DNA of 27,313 nt from positions 1 through 27,313 of IMG/VR virus record IMGVR_UViG_3300028815_000018; one strand, given 5' to 3'. Made by a program: the position numbers and the translations under genes. Every line of letters starts with the position of its first letter. Within the stretch, counting starts at the first letter, position 1. Below, one piece after another: positions 22,556-27,313 of this stretch. Below the pieces are notes generated by a model. That model was given only the letters and a program-made list of their open reading frames with translations, was not told where the DNA came from and searched no databases. Source of the stretch: a virus.

Positions 22556-23041
22556 TTATGCGTCCTCAGGTTTTGGGCCAAGAACAATAGGAATTACAGT
22601 TATTTCATCCACAGCAAAGTCAGCACCATTGACATTACTGATCTCTACATCCCAGTACCTTCCCTTCCTATCTCTTCCAATAGAGACCTTCTGACTATGC
22701 TGACGCTCATCCTCATGCCTTGGATGCAGTTCTCTAACCAGAGCAGTACCCTCATCCGCTCTGACACTAACCTCAAGCTTTCCATCAGTCTGATAGCCAA
22801 CATAAAGTCTACGCAGCCTCTTCTGATTGATAGCATTGAAGTCAGTTAATGGAGTACGGAATCTGGCATTAATATCCTCTTCCCCATCCTTCTCTGCTGC
22901 TCCAACTATAAAAATACCATCCTCATTAGCACCAAGGACTCTTGAACCAAATCTGCACATACTGTTGAAGTTATAGTTGGAGTACTGACTAGGAGCTAAT
23001 GTCTCCAAGGCTATACATAATGTAAGTCTATCTGTTGCCAT
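22556..23041 (-). CDS. Hypothetical virion-region protein (161 aa)
   Basis: I start it at the ATG at 23041, which follows the upstream stop by one base (TAATATG) and has GGAG 8 nt upstream; a longer frame starting at 23104 would run back into the upstream gene and is less likely. The protein begins MATDRLTLCIALETLAPSQYSNYNF, and is otherwise mixed alpha/beta with a charged middle (RHEDERQHSQKVSIGRDRKGR). I recognise no family. It sits next to the nozzle-like gene, so a tail or head-completion role is likely. No membrane segment or signal peptide is seen. Confidence 0.5.
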   Translation of the reverse strand: MATDRLTLCIALETLAPSQYSNYNFNSMCRFGSRVLGANEDGIFIVGAAEKDGEEDINARFRTPLTDFNAINQKRLRRLYVGYQTDGKLEVSVRADEGTALVRELHPRHEDERQHSQKVSIGRDRKGRYWDVEISNVNGADFAVDEITVIPIVLGPKPEDA

Positions 23042-23042
23042 A

Positions 23043-23954
23043 TTACGGCTCCAGTACAGAGATATACTTAAACCCGTTGTAGATTCCTGTGCCTTCAAGA
23101 GCATTAGGGTAAGTAAGTCTCCGTTCAGTAAGGTTAATAAACTCTCCTTCAGATGTACCTAAGCATATCCCTTCACTGCTTGTCCATATCACTCCAATCC
23201 CTTTATACTCTCCACGACCAACTCTAGAAGAATCTATATCAACATCAGTTCCAAATATAGGAGGATATGTAGCTACTCTGTGAAGTGTGAAGTTCTTTGG
23301 GGTATCTCCCTCTAAGAAATAAGTCTCAAAATGTGTGCCCATCCAGATTCCTCTTCTGACTGGGTGGAACATACGAAGATGCGAATCAAAAGCTAGATAA
23401 TTCCTAGCTCTATTAAACAGATTGATACCAAAGGACTCACTATACCAGACTATATCTCCTTGAACAACATACATTCTTCCTTTGTAATATGCCAGCAGAT
23501 GCCCAACAGGCGGATCAGAATACTCCTTCAGGCTCCTAACCCCAGGGACACTACTTGGCATAGACCAGGCATACGATACACCTGCTCGTACATAACCAGT
23601 CTCGAATCCATTGCCATAGAAGATTCTATCATTCAAGACAGCATAACTCATCCTTGCACCAGCAGTAACAGTCCTAATGGCTGCATAGCTGAAGTCTGTT
23701 CCAAGCACACACAAGTTAGTACCTGTCACAAATAGTGCTGTAGTCCCATGAGCAAACAGGCTGTGACAGGGATCAGTAATATCAGTCGCCTCCCATCCTC
23801 TCCTTCTACTAATTCTCCCTGTATGATCAATATCTACATTAACAGCGACAGCAAGGTCCTGAAGACCTGTATCAGGATCAAACTCCAGCCTAAGAGGATC
23901 AACTCTATTGTTCAGCCCCTTCGCGCCTCTAAGCCATACCACAGGTTTCGACAT
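23043..23954 (-). CDS. Tail nozzle-like / beta-propeller virion protein (303 aa)
   Basis: The N-terminus shows the pattern of phage proteins that read GLNNRVDPLRL...LAVAVNVDIDHTGRISRRRGW: a GL.N opening, then NVD.D..G...RR.G, here residues 14-53. Members lie just after the head-tail adaptor gene and are related to P22 gp10- or T7 gp12-type tail nozzle or hub proteins. The rest is rich in aromatic strands typical of a propeller. GGAGG lies 5 nt upstream of the ATG, and the start overlaps the adaptor stop by one base (TAATG). I infer the nozzle role from pattern and order; some homologues are annotated only as structural. Confidence 0.6.
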   Translation of the reverse strand: MSKPVVWLRGAKGLNNRVDPLRLEFDPDTGLQDLAVAVNVDIDHTGRISRRRGWEATDITDPCHSLFAHGTTALFVTGTNLCVLGTDFSYAAIRTVTAGARMSYAVLNDRIFYGNGFETGYVRAGVSYAWSMPSSVPGVRSLKEYSDPPVGHLLAYYKGRMYVVQGDIVWYSESFGINLFNRARNYLAFDSHLRMFHPVRRGIWMGTHFETYFLEGDTPKNFTLHRVATYPPIFGTDVDIDSSRVGRGEYKGIGVIWTSSEGICLGTSEGEFINLTERRLTYPNALEGTGIYNGFKYISVLEP

Positions 23955-24610
23955 TAGTACCTCCAGACGCTGCTAATGTGATGAGGGGTTGTCCTTGCCA
24001 GCCACTCCCTTAACTTATTTATTCCAGAGTCTCTATTCCTTGAGTCAAGGGAATGAAAGTAATGGCTCTTGGCATTAATCTTCTCTCCCTCCACCCCATC
24101 CTCTATCTTATCAAAGATAATAAACGCAGTTCCATGAACGAACAACTTCCTATGCAGATAGGCTGGAAAGTCAGAAGGTTCATCTTCATCCTTAAAAAGA
24201 GGTGAGGGGTTCTCATAGTATAGTATAGTAAGTGTCTCAGGAATGGAAGGCACCTTTTGGTACCACAGAACTGACCCTTCGAGAGTTACTGCTTCAACAG
24301 CTCCTTCTGCATCCATATCATAGTAGTCATCCATCAACCTCTCCAAGTCCGGATAGACTGTCGGTTCGGACCCATCCGCTTTTTTAACCCGTCTTAGGAC
24401 ACCAGAAAAGCTTCGGCTGACACCATTCAAAGATGTATATGCTTGACTCACTACAGTATCAACTGTACCAATCCTCTTGAGTGACGGCAGATTTATTTGA
24501 CCTGCAACTAATGCAAGAGTATCATTGATATAGCCGTCTATAGTATCAGCATCGAAGGAAGCATCATCCACTATATTCTCTACTTCGTTCCTGATAGCTT
24601 CTAATTTCAT
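23954..24610 (-). CDS. Head-tail adaptor-like protein (218 aa)
   Basis: The layout fits podoviral adaptor proteins: N-terminal helices (KLEAIRNEVENIVDDASFDADTIDGYINDTLALVAGQINLPSL), a strand-rich centre with TLTILYYENPSPLFKDEDEPSDFPAYLHRKLFVHGTAF, and a C-terminal helix. The L.I.YY..P.....D.P...P.....L..... pattern is typical of adaptors between portal and nozzle (P22 gp4/T7 gp11 role). It lies directly before the nozzle-like gene, and operator copy 5 lies just upstream of its start. GAGGGG precedes the ATG at a distance of 5-6 nt. Confidence 0.6.
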   Translation of the reverse strand: MKLEAIRNEVENIVDDASFDADTIDGYINDTLALVAGQINLPSLKRIGTVDTVVSQAYTSLNGVSRSFSGVLRRVKKADGSEPTVYPDLERLMDDYYDMDAEGAVEAVTLEGSVLWYQKVPSIPETLTILYYENPSPLFKDEDEPSDFPAYLHRKLFVHGTAFIIFDKIEDGVEGEKINAKSHYFHSLDSRNRDSGINKLREWLARTTPHHISSVWRY

Positions 24611-24623
24611 AAGAACCCCTCAC

Positions 24624-24651
24624 CAGTCAAAATGTCAATTATTGACGTTTC
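24624..24651 (-). promoter_or_regulatory. 28-bp dispersed operator-like repeat, copy 5 (full consensus)
   Basis: On the - strand the core is CGTCAATAATTGACA followed by TTGACT 8 bp on. It is the fullest match among the five. It lies between the stop of the 174-aa gene (24655-24657) and the adaptor start (24610), oriented along transcription. Its right end and copy 1's right end share the same extension (ATTTTGACTG), though one is in the early block and the other in the late block. Confidence 0.72.
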
Positions 24652-24654
24652 TTA

Positions 24655-25179
24655 CTATGCTGCCAGTGGTACCTCAGTAATCAGAGCATGAACTCTGACA
24701 ATACCAGCAGTAATTGTACCATCACTTCCGATGTACGCAGCAATACAGGGAACTGTAGTATCTGCTGGCACAATGATAACTGGAGTCAGTTCAGTCATCA
24801 ACAGCTTCGCAGTGATCCAGTCACCAGTTGCAGCAAAGTACATTGCAGGTGTGCCAACGGTAACATCTGCTGTGGGAACATAATCATCTGCGTCTACATC
24901 AGTAGTATCCCCACCAGTAGTAACATCATCTGTGGCAAGTGTACAAGTACCAATATTCACTGTGCAGGTACCACCAGCCAAAGCAGTTACTACCTGACAA
25001 CCAATCTTCTCAACGATAATATGACTGTCTCCGTACTTTGCTGCTGGGAAGGAGAACAGTACTGCAGCCAGATCATCAGATGCAACAGCACAGACTTCAC
25101 TGGAGCTGATCCAATAAGGCTGGTAGATGTAGCGTCTTTGATCCATTCTTCTGTAATCAATCATTTCAGTTGTTGACAT
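24655..25179 (-). CDS. Small beta-rich virion protein (174 aa), possible capsid decoration
   Basis: After a short N-terminal part (MSTTEMIDYRRMDQRRYIYQPYW) the protein is made of Thr/Val/Asp-rich strands (CTVNIGTCTLATDDVTTGG, about 74-92) with a hydrophobic end (ITAGIVRVHALITEV). It has five cysteines. The position directly after the capsid gene group, small size and beta-rich build fit a capsid decoration or head-completion protein. It resembles the preceding 136-aa protein in layout, so they may be distant paralogues. AAAGGAA lies about 9 nt before the ATG, in part of a small hairpin (25185-25204). Confidence 0.45.
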   Translation of the reverse strand: MSTTEMIDYRRMDQRRYIYQPYWISSSEVCAVASDDLAAVLFSFPAAKYGDSHIIVEKIGCQVVTALAGGTCTVNIGTCTLATDDVTTGGDTTDVDADDYVPTADVTVGTPAMYFAATGDWITAKLLMTELTPVIIVPADTTVPCIAAYIGSDGTITAGIVRVHALITEVPLAA

Positions 25180-25220
25180 TCTTCAATTCCTTTCTCAGGG
25201 AATTCCACCCTGCATCATAG

Positions 25221-25631
25221 TTAGTGAAGCACGTAGTACTTGACAAACACATGACCTATCAGTAAGGTCGTGTTAGTTCCTGCAGACAGAGTTATGGTGA
25301 CAATGCCACTGGCATCATTGAACCACTTGCCTTGAGAACCAGGTTGAGCATCGCCAGTCATTCTCTTCATACCAGTAGACTCTGCGTCAGTATAAGTAGA
25401 ATCCATAAATCCGTCTGCGTCTGCAGTCTCTCCATTGCCTTTGAAGCCAACGGTAGCTACACCTGTAGCACCACCAGCATAAGCTGTTGTAATCCAAAGC
25501 CAGATTTCATCAATGAAAGCAAACTTTGGAATCCTGAACAAGTCATAGGTCCCATTAGCCAGCGACAGGAGAGGCCTGCTCCTCATGAAGCGGAGGTTAT
25601 CCGCTGCCATATTGCTGAAATAATCAGTCAT
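25221..25631 (-). CDS. Small beta-rich virion protein (136 aa), possible capsid decoration
   Basis: Strong AAGGAGGT lies 6 nt before the ATG. The protein has a hydrophobic first half (FRIPKFAFIDEIWLWITTAYAGGATGV), a flexible middle (GNGETADADGFMD, about 65-77), and ends in strands (VTITLSAGTNTTLLIGHVFVKYYVLH). It sits right after the major capsid gene, where a highly expressed decoration or head protein is commonly encoded. The strong ribosome site supports high output. Function is inferred from position only. Confidence 0.5.
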   Translation of the reverse strand: MTDYFSNMAADNLRFMRSRPLLSLANGTYDLFRIPKFAFIDEIWLWITTAYAGGATGVATVGFKGNGETADADGFMDSTYTDAESTGMKRMTGDAQPGSQGKWFNDASGIVTITLSAGTNTTLLIGHVFVKYYVLH

Positions 25632-25646
25632 GCGTACCTCCTTCCT

Positions 25647-26690
25647 TTATAAAGCTGTTGCGTAGCTGGGACCCACAATGATTCCGTAATCAATGCTGGT
25701 GAACCGAGTCTTGGTCACCCCGAAGATTCCTCCACCCCTGATCATAAGGAACCTATCAGCATCACGAGTGTAGGGATGAAAGGCCATTGTGGTCGACTTA
25801 GATTCACCAGCACCACCCCAAGCCCAACATGCTGACTGAGCACCCAGTAGAATGTTCCTGTAGACATTAGTCGTAGGAGATGGAATCCGCTCTGACTTAG
25901 AGATCAGCATTCCATTGTACTCAATCTCCACATTGGGAACTTGCAGCTTGTTAGCACTCCTGAGCAGGTCGCCCCACTGGCCTACGTTGGTATTCTGCCT
26001 CAGATTGTCAAAGACGTAGTTGTGGAGGATCACTCGGTAATAGCTCTTGCCCTTCAGCCGGAGAGGACGAATCTTGAAGTAGTTACTCCCCTGCTTGTTC
26101 ATCAGCTCTGCCTTCTGCTTCATCCTATCCAGATGAGTAAGATCAAGGACATCAGCAGAAGTCTGAGATGCCTCAGCTACATCATTCACCGGCACTAAGT
26201 GCTGAGTGTCTGGCTCATCAATTGCTTGGGCAAATATTTTGCCTGCAATGCGATAAGCACTGTTGCCACACAGAGTATTGATCAGATACTCAGACAGTAG
26301 GTCAGCCCACCAGTCCGCAAGGCCATCCTTACCTTCCATGACAAGGTTGTAAGGAATCCTCTGCTGCTCCATCCTGCCACCAGTATCAACAGCATGGTTC
26401 AGCTCTTCAATGGTCACATTGAAGTCCTTGAAGACTAGGCCTTCCTCGTTGCCTTCTAAGGTATCATTGCCCACTACACCTTCTCCTGTGAGGGGCAGAC
26501 GAATACCGAAGGTAATCTGATCACCCTGACCCTTGCCAAGTTCTGTCCTCAGCTGGACAATGGAATCAGATCCAGTGCCAGTCAGATCATTGAACTCGAC
26601 TGCTGGGAGAATTATCTTAAACAGATCTCTCGCCCAGCGTTTCCTGGTCAAATTGTTAGATGTAACAAAAAGAGTCTTTGGTGCAGTCAT
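25647..26690 (-). CDS. Major capsid protein, N4-gp56 family (347 aa)
   Basis: The elements LGKGQGDQITFGIRLPLTGEGVVGN (51-75), LEGNEEGLVFKDFNVTIEELNHAV (78-101) and RMEQQRIP (106-113) match the N4-gp56-type capsid family (DUF4043), which has the HK97 fold. The length of 347 aa is usual for the family. The C-terminal part (GGGIFGVTKTRF, about 317-328) is also consistent. It would form the capsid shell with the scaffold encoded just upstream. AAAGGAG lies 7 nt before the ATG. This capsid type is found in N4-like and many other podoviral and siphoviral phages, so it does not by itself fix the morphology. Confidence 0.82.
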   Translation of the reverse strand: MTAPKTLFVTSNNLTRKRWARDLFKIILPAVEFNDLTGTGSDSIVQLRTELGKGQGDQITFGIRLPLTGEGVVGNDTLEGNEEGLVFKDFNVTIEELNHAVDTGGRMEQQRIPYNLVMEGKDGLADWWADLLSEYLINTLCGNSAYRIAGKIFAQAIDEPDTQHLVPVNDVAEASQTSADVLDLTHLDRMKQKAELMNKQGSNYFKIRPLRLKGKSYYRVILHNYVFDNLRQNTNVGQWGDLLRSANKLQVPNVEIEYNGMLISKSERIPSPTTNVYRNILLGAQSACWAWGGAGESKSTTMAFHPYTRDADRFLMIRGGGIFGVTKTRFTSIDYGIIVGPSYATAL

Positions 26691-26702
26691 TTACTACTCC
26701 TT

Positions 26703-27305
26703 TCAGTCAAGTTCTCCTCGGAGATATTTCTGATATACCTCCTCAGGAACTTTGCTAAGTTCTTGTTCTGGGAGTTCATCAATTCTCTTTGCAGTCCACC
26801 CACTTTTAGAATCTGCATCACTGCCTCCCACACTAGCAATACTGGTCGGAGCTTTTGGAGGTTCCTTTACTGGCTTCTTCTCAGGCTCTTTCACCTTATC
26901 TGGAGTGGCTACTTCCTTCTCCTTATTCGTACTGGCGTATCTTGGATGATTATCCTTGATAATTCCATACATAAATTTATAAGGATTGCCCATTAGCCAG
27001 ACTTCTGCTTCTATCTCCAACGCCACTTCTGTAGGGTCACGACCCTCCTTCTGAGAAATAACTCTAGCTAATTCCTCAAAGATATCGTCAAAGTGCTCGC
27101 GGGAGCAAACCTCACGAATGTCTTCATACTTAGGATTCGCCTCCATTGCTTCGATCAGTGTGTCAAAGATAGGACCTTTCTGTTGCCCAATAGCAGCTAT
27201 CTGAGTTTCAAGAGCTTCGATTTTAGATAACTCTACTGCAGCCTTATCATCCTCGTCCTGAATATCAGCTACACCCTTCTCCATCCGGGCGAGCTTTGCC
27301 TTCAT
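26703..27305 (-). CDS. Scaffolding protein-like (200 aa as seen; start may lie beyond the edge)
   Basis: The gene lies directly before the capsid gene, as scaffolding genes do. It starts with a charged coiled coil (about 1-45), has a helical centre (NPKYEDIREVCSREHFDDIFEEL), a Lys/Pro/Glu-rich linker (about 125-155), and ends in a small conserved-looking element (WTAKRIDELPEQELSKVPEEVYQKYLRGELD, about 170-200). That C-terminal layout is seen in phage scaffolds, where the end docks on the coat protein. The ATG at 27305 has no visible ribosome site in the 8 nt left, and the frame stays open to the edge. The real start may therefore lie outside the window. Confidence 0.6.
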   Translation of the reverse strand: MKAKLARMEKGVADIQDEDDKAAVELSKIEALETQIAAIGQQKGPIFDTLIEAMEANPKYEDIREVCSREHFDDIFEELARVISQKEGRDPTEVALEIEAEVWLMGNPYKFMYGIIKDNHPRYASTNKEKEVATPDKVKEPEKKPVKEPPKAPTSIASVGGSDADSKSGWTAKRIDELPEQELSKVPEEVYQKYLRGELD

Positions 27306-27313
27306 TAAAGCTA

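Noticed and set aside
1221-24651. The five repeats as a set of identical promoters (TTGACA looks like a -35 box)
   Set aside because: Only copy 1 has a tolerable -10 at 17 nt; in copies 3 and 5 the ribosome site occupies that place, and two copies face against transcription.
24688-25176. A 162-aa Cys/Ser-rich open frame on the + strand
   Set aside because: It is the mirror of the 174-aa virion gene, has the composition expected of a shadow frame (Cys, Ser and Asn runs), and no ribosome site.

Overview
This 27.3-kb window is part of a tailed dsDNA phage genome (free phage, or a prophage seen without its ends). The evidence is one early block of DNA replication and recombination genes on the + strand (about 1-10,023), facing one late block of virion and probable lysis genes on the - strand (27,305 down to 10,030). 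Genes are packed tightly, with many 1-, 4- and 11-nt overlaps, and no stretch over 300 bases lacks a gene. Ribosome binding sites are mostly strong AGGAGG types. I see no tRNA, integrase, IS element or CRISPR array. The large terminase and portal are absent and probably lie just beyond the right edge. The capsid protein looks like the N4-gp56 family and is followed by a short adaptor gene and a tail-nozzle-like gene, with no recognisable tail tube, sheath or baseplate genes. That suggests a podovirus-like particle. The sequence does not identify the host.

Early block, left to right: the end of an ATP-dependent DNA ligase; a small unknown gene; a control region with a candidate sigma70 promoter and two inverted repeats; a ribbon-helix-helix (RHH) DNA-binding protein overlapping a conserved phage protein of unknown function; a structured terminator; a recombination set (RecB/Cas4-like Fe-S nuclease, Sak4-like ATPase, SSB-like protein); a second structured terminator; a small unknown gene; a ParB-domain/DNA methyltransferase fusion; a zinc-ribbon protein; a CxxCxxCC protein; a uracil-DNA-glycosylase/3'-5' exonuclease/family A DNA polymerase fusion; a small unknown gene; a DUF1937 nucleoside-deoxyribosyltransferase-like protein; and a DUF3987-like P-loop protein.

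Late block, in transcription order (right to left): scaffold-like protein, major capsid protein, two small beta-rich proteins, head-tail adaptor, tail nozzle-like protein, four probable virion proteins (one built from about 21-residue repeats), a coiled-coil protein, a 281-aa protein, a 1764-aa giant virion protein, a 107-aa protein, a one-TM holin-like protein and a DUF5675 protein. The two blocks converge with a 6-nt gap and no visible terminator.

The most striking unexplained signal is a 28-bp near-palindromic repeat with core CGTCAATWATTGACA. It occurs five times, always at a gene junction and in both the early and late blocks, with a third half-site 8 bp further on. It looks like a dispersed operator (stoperator-like) system. 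The RHH protein encoded in the window is a reasonable candidate for the protein that binds it; this link is inference.
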